A DNA stretch of 64,000 nt from Sipunculus nudus (GCA_026874595.1 CM049308.1:39790527-39854526); one strand, 5' to 3'; positions 34,701-42,680 are shown, counted from the first letter of the stretch. Program-made: numbers and translations. The notes: generated by a model not told the origin, from the letters alone.

Positions 34701-37526
34701 CACACAAAAATATGTTTGAGACTTTTCATTCAAGAATTACTTGAACTAACACAACTAAGGTAGCTTTTGTTTATATTATTATGAAATAGTATTTCTCACA
34801 CCAGCAAAAAAATCCTAATTTAAATTCTAAAGTGCAGTTAATAACAAGTTCCTACCAGAACAAAATGCCAAATATCATGGTATAAAGAAAGTAAAACTTT
34901 TGCATACAAAAAATACTCAATTTCTCACATGGAAACACAACAGGAAAAAAGTTCTCACTAGTTTGAAATTCTAAATCTCACACTGGAAATGAAACATAAG
35001 ATCATATTAGCTAATATTATGTGTCCCATGGCATGGAATTAAAATTGCAAATTTTGAATCTGAAGTTATTATTTTTCACAGATAAAATTAATATAATTAA
35101 AATTTAAGTCTACATATTAAAATATTTATATAAAGTGTTTAGACCCATTGTATGCTGTTAAAATCAGCTGAGGTGGTCTTCTTTATCACAATACACACTT
35201 GTTGAAAGGTGTTCAGAAATAAGGTCCACATTTTTAACATTTAAGTTTCATTTATGGCAAAGAGATCTAAGGTAATGCTTAAGCAGAACATTGTGTCCCG
35301 AAATTTCATTTAAACATCCTTGAGTGATTACCAACCAATAGCATGGCATTTGGCCTCATGTGAACAGGGTATTAATATGTCCAATGAGTGAAGATTAGCA
35401 TGTGGATATGATAAAAATAGATGCAGATAGTTATCAGTACTAGTAGGACACAGTCATTTGACTTAACTGTGGAGGGAATGATGCTCTATAAAGTATGCAG
35501 CTGCTTGTACATTATGGAACTTTTTTGCAGATTTTAGGACAGAGACATTTCATACCCGTGAAGTATCCAAACCAGACTCAACGAGCCATCTGAATAATGT
35601 AAGTATTCAGCGATCATGTCATCAGTGTAAACATTTAGTCACACGACCATTGTGTTGATGGAGGTTACAGACGAAATATTTTTCATTCTCGGCTTGGCAT
35701 GGCTCTTAGTACATCGCACACTTGGTAAAGTGAAGACTGAAGTGACTCAGATGTGTGAGGTAGTGATGTGCCAGTTGACTGATTATATTGATGAATGGTG
35801 GTTTTCTTTCATAATCAATTAAATTGGTTGCATCTTTGCATAATCAGTCAAAAATGATTATGTATGCACATGCAAAGAAGTCACATTAACCAGGGGAAAA
35901 AATATTTTAATCATGTAAGAGAATGGAATAAGATGAGACACAAAATTGCAAACAGAACATATTGACCAAGTAAATTATGTCTGACATGTACATCATGCAG
36001 AAAGTCTAGGACCTTGACAAGGTAAATCTGGGTTGTTGACACTTGTTCATTGCCCAAGGGTCAGTTTTAAACTCTTGCTGTTCATTGGCTACCTTTATTA
36101 AAACTAACAGAATTAGAATATTTTATCTGAGTTATGACTTCTTTTGATGTACATACATATTTGTTTTATGATCAATTATACAAAAATGCAACCAGAAAGA
36201 AAATAACCAATCATCAATATGATTGATTAATTGGCTCACCACTAATGATTATTAAACTTATCTCAGGAGGGCTACCGAGCTTGTGGCACCATCTAGCAAT
36301 GAATAGGTAAACTAAATATAGTCACTCAAATGACAGTGGGAATTTAGTTGTGTTATCAGTGTAAGCTTTAGTATCAGAGTAGAAGTGGTGTAGTCAGGTC
36401 TGGAGTTGGAATGCAAGGCTACTCAGTCCAAGTCTGAGTTCTTGAGGATCATGTCCAAGTGTACCTTCTTCAAGTCTGAGTCATTTGGAATTCAAGTCCA
36501 TGTCAGAGTCCAGTACAAATCTCCTTATTAAAAAAAAATTTAAAAATGATATTGGAGACAATCATGCAATCCAAGTCTGGACTCAAGTCCATCCTACATC
36601 ACTGCATTTTGATTTTTCTTGATGGAACTTTTTCTTTTAAGAATTCTGAGTGGCCTGACTGAACATGGCTTTGATATTTGTCATCTAACTTTATCCTGAC
36701 TGCCTGTGTGTATAATACAGTATAATTCATTTGTAGCACTCAAAGATGAGGCGGCAAGACAGTTGTTGTTACGAGCCGGACCCGCAGGTGGTTGCCAGCA
36801 TAGCCAGCAGTATTGGCAGAACGTTATCTTTAGATTTGTTTGGAGTTGATGTGGTTATTGAAAATTCAACAGGAAGATATGCTATAATAGACATCAATCC
36901 ATTCCCAGGTACACTATCAGACTATCACTTTCAGACTCTGAGGGGGTTAAAAAGACGGGTACACAAGCAGAAATTGTTGTGGGATGGCCAATTTCTTTAC
37001 CTTTTTATTTGGGATTTAATAGTTAATGGCAAAAATGTTTGCTAAACAAATGACAGGCCGTGAAAACAAACAAAGTTTTATCAAAATTTTATATTTTATT
37101 TTCTTGAATGAAATGTCAATGCAGTCACATCTCAGAATTTGCAAATTAAATATCAAATTTTTTTTATTGTTTAGCAGAATGAGCACAATATATATTAACT
37201 TCACTTCTTAATCCCTCTAACCATTTGAATAAAAAAAAATTATTCAATAAAGTTTGTATTCCACTGAGCCCATTGATATTTGGCTGTGTTTACATCAAAA
37301 TGATTTTACTCATTGTTTCCTATCAATCCATCTGTCTATTTACATACATGGCCACATACTTGAACTTAATATATATTATTTCTTTATTTCAGGGTATGAT
37401 GGTGTTGAGAACTTTCCCAGTAAACTGCTACAGTTTATGTGTCAGAAGGTAGCGCGGGCATTCAGGAACAACAACAGTGTCTTGCATCAATGTGACATGG
37501 TCCAGGGTGCATGGTCCAGTGAATAG
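2371..37526 (+). CDS. ITPK1: Inositol-tetrakisphosphate 1-kinase gene (9 exons, 5' end missing)
   Basis: Nine exons (2371-2395, 21005-21133, 24603-24720, 25796-25894, 26161-26204, 34084-34243, 35531-35598, 36737-36908, 37393-37526) splice in frame to about 315 residues ending in TAG. The product matches animal ITPK1 along its length: PEQGHFDVILHKVTDEL, an ICKPSLADGT-like lysine segment, QPPCVAQELINHDGVL, YLVQRPSLKN, LFGVDVVIENSTG and IIDINPFPGYDGVENF. ITPK1 is a soluble ATP-grasp kinase that phosphorylates inositol tris- and tetrakisphosphates on the way to InsP5/InsP6. The DVVIE Asp and the DIN Asp/Asn correspond to the family's Mg-binding residues; HKVTD carries the substrate-binding Lys. 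Junction phases agree at all eight joins, which is strong support. The first exon(s), about 35 residues including the usual GYWLSEKK-type start, are not in the window. The tail after the kinase fold is short (~30 residues) compared with the long human tail. Confidence 0.93.
2670..3262 (+). mobile_element. Helitron-like element family B, 5' part, truncated
   Basis: Begins A|TCCGCCAAAACAGAG, the same 5' end as the full copy at 21627. The start forms a stem (AGTATC ... AAAAC/GTTTT ... GATACT). Then follow the TTTTTGACCGGGTTCTGCC block, the AACCGTTTGACC block and core sequence resembling the 10.4-11.4 kb array. The 3' hairpin and CTAG end are missing. Confidence 0.6.
3654..3740 (+). mobile_element. 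MITE fragment (GTAAAACCTCG family)
   Basis: Starts after TATATATA with CGTAAGACCCCGCCTAACG followed by ACCACCT and CATGGTCCTG. This is the left half of the short element complete at 4622-4722 and again at 62734-62870. Confidence 0.5.
3741..4621. other. Intronic stretch, no recognised gene
   Basis: Holds a 104-codon open frame on + (4082-4396) starting MCDAMNDQPGQQALTFKN. I do not recognise it, and it lacks a matched acceptor/donor pair that would make it an exon. It sits between two MITE copies. Confidence 0.35.
4622..4722 (+). mobile_element. Short MITE, near-complete copy
   Basis: Left end TTGTAAAACCC and right end GAGGTTTTACTA form a short inverted repeat (GTAAAACC/GGTTTTAC). Internal blocks ACCACCTCGGAAATG and CATGGTCCTG are shared with 3654-3740 and 62734-62870. 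About 100 bp, too short to code; followed directly by an AT tract. Confidence 0.55.
4723..4744 (+). repeat. AT microsatellite
   Basis: About eleven AT dinucleotides directly abutting the MITE right end. Confidence 0.9.
5225..5425 (+). repeat. Dispersed repeat F (second copy at 55030-55205)
   Basis: Shared blocks with 55030-55205 include TAAACAAGCT/TAAATAAGCT, CACAGAGGCATTATAAGAAC versus CACAGGAGCGTTTTAAGAAC, ATTACCTA and AAGAGTAGGCCATAAATCAC versus AAGAGTAAGCCAAAAATCAC. Diverged and of unknown class. Confidence 0.45.
5980..6400 (+). repeat. Dispersed repeat G (second copy at 29490-29930)
   Basis: Parallel blocks with 29490-29930: AGTCATTTCCTGT, TTCATGCAGTCAGAA/TTCATGTAGTCAGAA, ACATGGTAGG, TTGTTAGAA, GGTCTGGTTTA, TTGTCAGAAAT, GGCACTCTGA and CTCTCTTATGTCA. 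The order is kept over about 420 bp, so both derive from one ancestral sequence. No coding potential in either. Confidence 0.55.
6401..8233. other. Intronic stretch, nothing recognised apart from one hairpin
   Basis: AT-rich. The only structure I see is an inverted repeat at 7125-7185: GAATTCCAGTCTCT pairs with AGAGACTGGAATT across a ~33-nt loop. Confidence 0.4.
8234..8398 (+). repeat. ~74-bp tandem duplication, 2.2 copies
   Basis: GTTAAGATGACAGATGAA starts at 8234, a close copy at 8308 and a partial third at 8381. Each unit ends AGTTGTGTATAGTTCTGTTT. Confidence 0.9.
8399..9570. other. Intronic stretch, nothing recognised
   Basis: No exon-like block, repeat unit or element end could be identified. 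A GA-rich patch lies at about 8900-8945. Confidence 0.35.
9571..9728 (+). repeat. G/C-homopolymer-rich repeat fragment
   Basis: A run of about 18 G from 9586, then GGTCCAGGGGGTTTGGACCCCC (a GGTCCA...TGGACC inverted pair), a T tract and C-rich tract. The GGACCCCC style resembles the fragment at 13525-13580. The open frames here are products of low complexity. Confidence 0.5.
9729..11674 (+). mobile_element. Helitron-like family C element with nested family B core and 3' end
   Basis: The left end AGCAAACCTGTGACCTTATG follows TTTTT. The right end has the subterminal inverted counterpart CACAGGTTCGC (11644-11654), then the hairpin AGGCCTGTAGGC and CATTG before TTTT. In the middle lies a GGTGGCGCCACC tandem core (10382-11352), followed by the family B hairpin and CTAG end at about 11475-11503. 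The same order of modules recurs at 30657-33429, so the composite has spread as a unit or been assembled twice. No transposase; non-autonomous. Confidence 0.6.
10382..11352 (+). repeat. ~277-bp tandem core repeat with GGTGGCGCCACC motifs
   Basis: Motif copies start near 10382, 10530, 10659, 10807, 11064, 11192 and 11341. Spacings alternate ~148 and ~129 bp, a 277-bp unit with two half-sites: one followed by TGCAACCA, the other by TACATTCA. One half-site near 10925 is deleted. Between them recur CACTCATATCTCAGCAGTGG and ACAGGTTTCTCGATTTTATG. Confidence 0.85.
11735..11790 (+). repeat. GTCC microsatellite-like tract
   Basis: Imperfect GTCC/ATCC tetranucleotide run, part of the family A left end; a similar tract lies at 15270-15330. 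Confidence 0.85.
12370..12510 (+). repeat. 69-bp tandem duplication
   Basis: GATTGCAACTTTTGCAACAA begins at 12375 and again at 12444, both continuing through TTCTAATATTTTAACTTATA; copies differ by a few bases. Confidence 0.9.
13525..13582 (+). repeat. Fragment ending TTCTGGATCCGCCCCTGG
   Basis: Ends in CTGGATCCGCCCCTG, reverse of CAGGGGCGGATCCAG, a terminal sequence I associate with hAT-type MITEs of invertebrates. The partner end is not visible. Confidence 0.35.
13583..15229. other. Intronic stretch, one weak repeat only
   Basis: 13995-14085 resembles the first 90 bases of the window (TCATGATTG...TGAGT..., GGGATAAACGCATACCCT versus GGGATTAATGCATACCCT). Otherwise nothing recognised. Confidence 0.35.
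15230..16430 (+). mobile_element. Helitron-like family A, left end plus two core units
   Basis: Left end AGCTCAGCTGAATATAAGTC with a GTCCGTCC tract, then a ~535-bp unit repeated twice: GATGTCCCCAAGATCTCCTA at 15389 pairs with GATGTCTCGAAAATCCCCTA at about 15925. Each carries ACTGCCTAATATCAAAAC, ACATGCCAGAAAT and GGGCCCAAACATAATGCA. A right end is not adjacent; the nearest is at 19023. Confidence 0.55.
16431..19021. other. Intronic stretch, nothing recognised
   Basis: AT-rich sequence. No element ends or exon-like blocks identified. Confidence 0.35.
19023..19053 (+). repeat. Isolated family A right end
   Basis: CAGCTGAGCGCCGTGACCCA then TAGGTCCCTTG before TTTTT: subterminal repeat, palindromic hairpin and end as at 13481-13511. 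A more degenerate copy of the first half is at 20092-20112. Confidence 0.65.
19054..21004. other. Intronic stretch before the second visible exon
   Basis: Contains the degenerate family A end at 20092-20112. The 113-codon open frame at 20471-20812 shows no recognisable domain and no splice context, so I treat it as chance. Confidence 0.35.
21005..21133 (+). CDS. ITPK1: ITPK1 exon, HKVTD substrate-binding segment
   Basis: Acceptor TATTTGCAG ends at 21004; donor GTCAGC begins at 21134. The 43 codons read IDLDRPLPEQGHFDVIL then HKVTDELILRAENGDAS and end IEEFK. HKVTD matches the conserved HKLTD of ITPK1, whose lysine contacts the inositol phosphate in the family. Phase 0 on both sides. Confidence 0.92.
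21627..22512 (+). mobile_element. Full-length non-autonomous Helitron, family B
   Basis: Ends fit Helitrons: host A (21626), 5' TCCGCCAAAACAAAG, 3' CTAG (22509-22512), host T (22513). A 7-bp-stem hairpin GTAGTCG-CTTGT-CGACTAC (22483-22501) lies 11 nt before the end. TATCCGCCAAAA at the start is mirrored by TTTTGGCGGATA just before the hairpin. The 886-bp interior has GGTGGCGCCACC half-sites near 21928, 22071 and 22351 and codes for nothing. It lies within the 21134-24602 intron of ITPK1. Confidence 0.75.
22513..24602. other. Intron remainder with dispersed repeat E
   Basis: 23112-23384 matches 63236-63535: CAGTTGCTGAACAAATGCTAG versus CAGTCGCTGTACAAATGCTGG is the left block, TTACCCTAACCAT the middle and AACCAACCAA(C) with GGAGGTGTAAT the right. 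The rest shows nothing I recognise. Confidence 0.45.
24603..24720 (+). CDS. ITPK1: ITPK1 exon, LDSLDQTLRLRYR segment
   Basis: Acceptor TTATCAACAG ends at 24602; the donor is a weak GTGGGA at 24721. It encodes EYSRRHPDVIMLDSLDQ followed by LRLRYRFTMFSLLQQ, matching the family's HPETIVLDPLPAIRTLLDR region that precedes the ATP-grasp central domain. Length 118 nt, so it ends in phase 1 and pairs with the next exon. The intermediate LDxL and arginine pattern is clear although the later half has diverged from vertebrates. Confidence 0.9.
25796..25894 (+). CDS. ITPK1: ITPK1 exon, start of ATP-grasp central domain
   Basis: Acceptor TATTTTCAG ends at 25795; donor GTAAGT at 25895. With one base from the previous exon it reads DQNVFVPSFVELQTKN and then LLRNANMSYPI, matching the DDRICSPPFMEL and KNGLTFPFI stretches of ITPK1. 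Phase 1 at both ends. Confidence 0.92.
26161..26204 (+). CDS. ITPK1: ITPK1 exon, nucleotide-binding lysine and ADGT loop
   Basis: Acceptor TTATATTTCAG ends at 26160; donor GTAAGT at 26205. A 44-nt exon encoding (L)CKPSLADGTDSSHV. The Lys of CKP corresponds to the ATP-grasp lysine. Where vertebrate ITPK1 has AHGTN-SHEM this protein has ADGTDSSHV: the substrate His of AHG is Asp, while the following SH histidine is kept with a one-residue longer loop. From memory, plant ITPKs also carry an ADG loop here. Confidence 0.9.
26379..26551 (+). mobile_element. TA-flanked MITE (Tc1/mariner-pogo type ends)
   Basis: 173 bp with CAGTGGAACCTGT at the left and ACAGGTTTCACTG at the right (12 of 13 positions inverted-match), flanked by TA at 26377-26378 and 26552-26553. 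TA duplication and CAGT ends fit the Tc1/mariner/pogo superfamily. The interior repeats TAAGACCAC. Non-coding, in the 7.9-kb intron. Confidence 0.75.
26554..27605. other. Intronic stretch, nothing recognised
   Basis: Includes a C10 run at 27421. No exon or element end seen. Confidence 0.35.
27610..28408 (-). mobile_element. Solo LTR, copy 1
   Basis: Starts TGTTACGGAA and ends CCTATAACA (TG...CA), flanked by GTAT on both sides (27606-27609, 28409-28412). Closely related sequence at 51548-52401 and 61105-61902. On the - strand there is a TATATAAA box followed by GGGG (28135-28142) and later AATAAA (27769-27774), so transcription would run on -. No internal retrotransposon region, primer site or coding sequence lies beside it; hence solo LTR. 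Confidence 0.72.
28413..30404. other. Intronic stretch with dispersed repeat G copy
   Basis: 29490-29930 is the partner of 5980-6400. The 89-codon frame at 29800-30069 lies inside that non-coding repeat. Nothing else recognised. Confidence 0.4.
30405..30556. repeat. Long foldback inverted repeat
   Basis: Arms of about 65 bp: ACTCTGAAGAAAAACAACAC at the left is mirrored by GTGTTGTTTTTCTTCAGAGT at the right, and TTTCACGGGATGCGACCCGA pairs with TCGGGTCGCATCCTGTGAAA. The spacer is short (~20 bp). It may be a foldback MITE; flanking duplications are not clear. Confidence 0.85.
30657..33429 (+). mobile_element. Helitron-like family C element, second composite copy
   Basis: Left end AGCGAACCTGTGAGCTTATG after TTTTT; right end CACAGGTTCGC (33410-33420), palindromic AGGCCTGTAGGCCT and TTG before TTTT. 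It carries four degenerate ~165-bp units (about 30870-31710, each with CAAGTTTGTTC-AAATGGTT and TTTTTGGC), a unique segment, then the GGTGGCGCCACC core (32680-33110) and the family B hairpin and CTAG end near 33233-33252. The region after CTAG is shared with 11503-11674. Confidence 0.6.
32430..32525 (+). repeat. 32-bp tandem repeat, 3 copies
   Basis: CAGGTCAAGAGTTCACTCAG recurs at about 32430, 32462 and 32494. Just upstream, TATTTATAGCTTTGGCA also appears twice (about 32326 and 32390). Confidence 0.85.
33430..34083. other. Intron end before the 34084 exon, nothing recognised
   Basis: No repeat unit or coding block identified; ends in the TTTTATTACAG acceptor. Confidence 0.4.
34084..34243 (+). 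CDS. ITPK1: ITPK1 exon, QPPCVAQELINHDG and QRPSLKN motifs
   Basis: Acceptor TTTTATTACAG ends at 34083; donor GTAAGT at 34244. Encodes MSIIYSEDGLSDIQPP, CVAQELINHDGVLHKIYV and IGDLHYLVQRPSLKNL. This is the most conserved block of the family (QPPCVVQNFINHNAVLYKVFVVG, VQRPSLKN in vertebrates). It holds the ATP-binding QxFINH strand-hinge and the conserved LxK lysine. The in-frame ATG at 34084 is an internal methionine. Confidence 0.95.
34255..34810 (+). repeat. ~97-bp degenerate tandem array with TCTCACAC boxes
   Basis: Five to six decaying copies. CACA(A/T)GAAGAAAATAGT-type boxes begin near 34275, 34380, 34476 and 34567, each followed by TTTATACTGTCATGAAATAC, TCTCACACAAAGTAGTATGA and GATCTTTCATGTA. 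Each unit has two TCTCACAC half-sites. It starts only ~12 bp after the donor at 34244. Confidence 0.8.
34811..35530. other. Intron remainder, nothing recognised
   Basis: AT-rich, with a few TCTCACA remnants of the preceding array up to about 34985. Confidence 0.4.
35531..35598 (+). CDS. ITPK1: ITPK1 exon, FHTREVSKPDSTS segment
   Basis: Acceptor TTTTTTGCAG ends at 35530; donor GTAAGT at 35599. With the base carried over it encodes NFRTETFHTREVSKPDST and SHLNN, matching the vertebrate FFNSHNVSKPESSS region. Length 68 nt closes the phase opened by the previous exon. Confidence 0.9.
35599..36736. other. Intron with CAAGTC-rich tract
   Basis: 36385-36595 contains many CAAGTCTGAGTC/AGTCCAAGTC variants, a degenerate simple repeat. 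No other feature. Confidence 0.5.
36737..36908 (+). CDS. ITPK1: ITPK1 exon, Mg-binding DVVIE and DIN motifs
   Basis: Acceptor TTCATTTGTAG ends at 36736; donor GTACAC at 36909 is non-optimal. Phase-0 reading HSKMRRQDSCCYEPDPQ, VVASIASSIGRTLSLD, LFGVDVVIENSTGRYAII, DINPFP. The GVDVV Asp and the DIN Asp and Asn are the metal ligands of the ATP-grasp fold. An open frame runs 46 codons past the donor, so intron retention would give a different tail after DINPFPG; the match resuming exactly at 37393 favours splicing. Confidence 0.95.
37393..37526 (+). CDS. ITPK1: ITPK1 terminal exon
   Basis: Acceptor TTTATTTCAG ends at 37392. Completes PG then YDGVENFPSKLLQFMCQKVA, matching GYEGVSEFFTDLLNHI of vertebrate ITPK1, then RAFRNNNSVLHQCDMV and QGAWSSE with TAG at 37524-37526. 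The tail is short and not similar to the vertebrate extension. Confidence 0.93.
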
Positions 37527-38300
37527 CCCCCAGGTGGCAGAACCCATGTCTTGTTTCCCATAACCTCTGTATTATCCATCTGTGTCAACAGCTGACTCAG
37601 CTTTTCTTAGAATATAAGCAGACCCAACTTGGCCACTGTTTTAATAGCTCTCACAGACCTAGCTAACAGTCAGGCATGTCGGTTTGTCCCATAAGTTTCA
37701 AACACATGGGCAGGGTTTTGCTGTGGCAGTTAAAGCCAGGCATAATGGGCCTTACCAATCAAAAAAATAACAAATTAATTAAAATATTTCTGGGAAGTAT
37801 TGTGGTCGAAGCTCGATGTAGTAAGGAATCCAGGTCATGGCAATTGTTGCACAATGCCCAGCACTTTATTCTGTTCTATTCTCTCAGTTATTAGGCATGT
37901 GAATTGTTAAGGGTCTTAATATTTGATTCTGATTATTGATTCCCTACCTTTAACTCCATTTCATTGAAATTATTACCTACAAAGTAAATGTAAGACTTTT
38001 TTTTCTAATGAAAGCAGATATTTTACCATGATTGATAAAAGTTAATTTTGGCAAGTAAAATAACTATAGAGCTCTGTCTCCATTTATCACTGCCATTTTT
38101 GCTTTCTTTGCCAGTGGAACCGTCTATTGGCAGATGTTGAAAGTAGACTGAAAGCACATACACAATAAATAACTTTGTCATCAGACTGTTACAGGCAAAA
38201 AAGATAAGAATATAAACTAATTGATTTGGACCTTAACGTTCAATTGATAATTAAGTTCTGTTTTATTAAGGGGTTGATGAATAAAGATGGTGAATAATCG
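37527..38300 (+). other. Candidate ITPK1 3'UTR with two AATAAA signals
   Basis: Non-coding sequence directly after the ITPK1 stop. The first AATAAA hexamers on the + strand are at 38164-38169 and 38280-38285, giving a 3'UTR of roughly 0.65-0.8 kb if either is used. AATAAA is expected by chance in DNA this AT-rich, so the true end may be further on. Confidence 0.35.
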
Positions 38301-41300
38301 TCTTGCAGCAGCATCAGAAATAACCTTAGTCGCTGATGATTTGATGTACCGGTTTTAAATGGAAGTGCGGCTACAAAAGGGAGAATTACGGTACTGACAA
38401 TTTTGACTGTATGCTAGGTCCATGATGACCATAGCCTGGGCCTCAGTCTGTGAAAAAAATCAGTATGAGTATGCACAGAATCCAAGTGGGGTCTGGAATG
38501 TTGGTGATTCTGCCACATGCTGATAATCAAAAGATAAAATATAATTGGACTCTTCATACTTTTATATATCATAAACTTGTGTTGAAGACATCTATATCTA
38601 TACTGCCAATGTGTATATAAAAGAAGGTTATATGTTATGTTAGATATAAACGGTCATTGTACATAATTCTAATAAGAGCTTAATTTAAGTTTTTAGATAA
38701 AATTTGTGGTTAGCAAAGCCGGGAAGAAGATAGATATTGTTAAGAGACTGATTTTAACATATTTTACTGTAAATTTCATTGATGGGTGATTCACCAATTT
38801 ACTTAACCTTTATAAATGTATTTTTCTAACCAGGCTATGGGGTTATAAAGCAGATAAGTATGCCTTGTCGAAGAGTCCTCATGAATGACAAGTTAGGTCT
38901 ACACCAGTAATGTTAAGACTGTTTGAGGGTATTGTTAACATGATGACTGGCATATCACAACTAACTGTCTGTGTATATGACAGATATAAATCACTCATAA
39001 TTATCATTGCTGACCACATAACCTAAAAATTAAAACTCTGTATTTATCTATGTATATATTGAAACCTGGTTTGCCAACATCCCTATTTATTTGATAATAT
39101 CTAGGTGCCATTATTATAATCCATATAAAACTTTACATGTCTGTTTAGAACTAACTCTGTTAAACTTCACTTGTACTCTTTATAATTACTATGAGTTAAT
39201 CCTAGTATTATATTACTTATCAGATCATAAAACAAAATCATGCTCCTAACAACCAAGAACATGTACATGTCTGTTTAAATGATAAACCACTAATGTTTAT
39301 AGTGATATTTGAAATATTAAAAGCTTGTGCTCATGCACCCTCGACCACACGAACATAGTATTATGTACTTGTAATCGGTCACTGATTCATGTATATATTA
39401 GACATTTTGTTGAGCTGTTGCTCCGCAAGCCTGGGCCACACTCATAAACACAAACATCAGGAGAAATCTGGACCATATGTAATACAAACACACACAATTA
39501 GTACATAGGAAACACAAACATACATCAGATTTTATCCAGAGCTTCTGGAATATTAACACAAACACACACATGTCAGCTGTTGAAAGCTGGACCATATAGA
39601 AACTGACACAAACTTCTGTTATTGTTATCAGTCATTCATGTTAATATTAGACTCAGGAGGAGTGGTTTAGCTGATGTCCTGGACCTTTATGAATATAAAC
39701 GCACCTTGAGTTCTTGCTCGAGCTCCTGGACCACCACACACAACTGTTGATATTGTTATCAGTTTCCCCTGTTGTTATTAATAACACACAACTGTTTATA
39801 TTGATATTAGTTCCGCGTGTTATTATTAAATCAACAAGGAACTGATTGCAGTGTCCTGGACCATTTTCTCTTTATATCACTGCTTTATATAAGCATGCCA
39901 AGTCACACAGTTTGACCAACAATAAAACATTCCATCACATTAATAGTAGATTGCTCCATGCTCTGTCTATACAAATAAATTGTTGCCCACTTGTTGCAGG
40001 CTTCTGTGCAAGAATGAACTGTTTGTGATTTTGAAGGCTTATCAGTAGTCTTTTACACATTTATAAAATTACATCACTTCTGTGACAGATTTTTCGTTAG
40101 AGCTTATATAAATTCTCAACTCTTCCCTCAACAATAATGCTCCCACTTGGGGGAATGATGTGTAAAATACATGTACTCCATACATGCAAATTTGTGCTGC
40201 CTAAATAGTTGCATGTATTTCCTAGTTAGGGTTTCTGGGCAAGGGTTTCAGAACGTCATTCAAGGCTGGAGTGTCCTGCATATTTCACTGACCTTTGTAG
40301 GTCATATATATTACACACACAAAAACACACATAGGTAGTTACAGAAATATTTCATGTTGTTTCCAGAATGGGTTCTAGAGAATGTGAATATATCTTTAAA
40401 AATTTCTGTGATATCAAATGATATAGCAAATACTAAGTGCTGTCAGCACATGCTCAGCTTGAGCTGCTGATTTTGGAATGGCTGAGAATGGTTTGATGAT
40501 GGGTTAATGTCTAATCAGGGATAAAGAATTCCTATCTGTGTAATGTTTTTTACTTGTTTTACATTTGCTGATAAATTTGGCAAATATTTCAAACTTAAGT
40601 AGTCCATTATAACTGGATCCAGTTCTGATTTTCTTTTCAATAATTTATAGATGTGTATACAGTGCTGTTTCACTGCATTATAGAGTTTAGATTATACTAA
40701 TGAATATTTCAGTTTGTATTATTGAGGATCAGTTTATACAGTCCATACAGACTTGTTCTGTGTGCTGTGTTAATATTGTCCCTGTCTCAGCAGCCCATCA
40801 TTTGCAGGAGTTTTAAGGTATATTTAAATTGTCAGGTTTCAATACTAGAAGTTCCAATATTTTCTGTAATCTTTTTATTGTTTCAGAATTTATAAACTAT
40901 GCAAAGTTCTTAATCTTTGAAAATAGAATTTTCAGTTAAATTTGAGGTTCTGCTAAAATATATTCAAGATAAATATGAAAGGACAATATCCAGTTTGTGC
41001 ACAGCAAACAAAAGCTAATGATTTTGGTACTGAAAAGGTTGTAGCTCATATTACTAAAGTTTACTTATTGTAGTAACTGTACTGACTGTCCAGTAATAAT
41101 TTCATTTTGGTCAAAGGTAAATACTGCTATCATGTATCTATTTGATAAGTTGCTCTCCACTTATTGCCAAAGATCTCTTCAGGGTCTCAGCTGTTTGATT
41201 TTTGAAGTTGTATAACTAGTCATTTAAATATATACCTGGTTGTCACATACAGTATGACCTCACTTGTTCACCAATACCAGGGCCACAGAACAGCCTGTGT

Positions 41301-42680
41301 GGACTCCAATGGCAGACTGTTTAGGGTCCCATTATTGGGCAAACTTGATTACTAATCAAGTGTAATCTGATTCTTTCAACACAGCAGGGGACATGGAATG
41401 ATCGCTTGCTTGTGAGAACTGTAAATGATGTGACAGTTAAGGCTGAATAAAACAGGTATTTTTATGCACAGTTTGACACAAAATAATAAAAGTTTTTAAA
41501 CTTTTTAAAGTTTTTTCTCTGAAAGTTTCTAAATGAAAATAAGTAACAAGCATTCTGTTCATGCAATTACATTGTCTGTTTATTTAAAAAATCAAATGCT
41601 GTCAGTAATACTGGTTTAAGGAATGGAGACTTAACATATTATGTACATGTAGTGCAGATGCCTTGTCCAAGCTGAGATGCAATTTGTTATTCAAAACAAA
41701 TCAATTACAGGTGGATCTCTTAAGAAAAGCATTAAAAATGCAACAATACTGAAGACCAAACAGAGGCTTTCAATTCCAACACAAAGTGTGAGTTTTTTTT
41801 ATAAGGATCAACAGAACATGAGTATTTTTACCTTCAACCTACCAATATGCAAGCTTTGTCCATGAACAGGTGACAAACCATTGATGTACATTATGTGATT
41901 ATCCCTAATATTCTTGAAAAGATGTGGTCCATAAGATAAAAAGACTTAATGTTACTGAAGGCCAGAGTGAAAGAATCTGTGCTCAATGTAAGATTGTTGG
42001 GCAAATTTAATGGAAATTGTGCAACATCAAGATTAGAAGATGACAGCCAAGGAGGTCAAATAAAAGGTTATGTTTCAATAAAGCATAAAATCAGGTGTTT
42101 GGAGGGCAAGGAATTACACAAGTATATGATAAATGTATTGCACATGACTTATTCATTTCCTAAAGAACTATGAATTTACTCTATTCATGAAATTCCTGAA
42201 AAAACTTAGGCAGTTGCAGACCATGTGTAGATGGACTTTAACCGGGGTCACTCTGGTGTTGGACCATAATCATTGACCTCTTCAAATGCAGTTCTGCTTG
42301 ATTTGTGAATACATGGGTGTATTTTATATCAGGATCGGAAGTCATAAACATATTTGAAGATGATGGTCATATATCATATGTCTGTGGTCATATACCATTT
42401 GACCCATCTTCCTTGATGTCAGTGGCCCAGTCAGAGGTGGTCTGAAATCGCAAGCATACAAAATCTCCAAGCAATTCACAAGCATGTGATCATAAAGAAT
42501 GATTGAAAGAAGAAACAATTTAGAACACTTTTTGATGCTAAAGGATCAGAGTATATTGGGGCATTTGAATATCCCCCTCTGTCCTCACAGATTCCATGCC
42601 TGGCCTTTTTTCAGTCATTAATCAGGTGTCAGCTAGGAAGATTTCCTACCATCACTGATTGTTTGGTAATTTGATTTGAA
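38301..42680. other. Intergenic stretch, no gene recognised
   Basis: Long AT-rich sequence downstream of ITPK1. The only pattern I see is a weak periodicity at 39460-39990, where CTGGACCA recurs near 39467, 39589, 39683, 39727 and 39857 among CA-rich DNA. No open frame looks protein-like. Confidence 0.35.

Noticed and set aside
36746-37045. ITPK1 exon read as an intact 99-residue protein starting at the ATG at 36746
   Set aside because: The ATG is internal; the frame past 36908 is intron and the family match resumes only at 37393.
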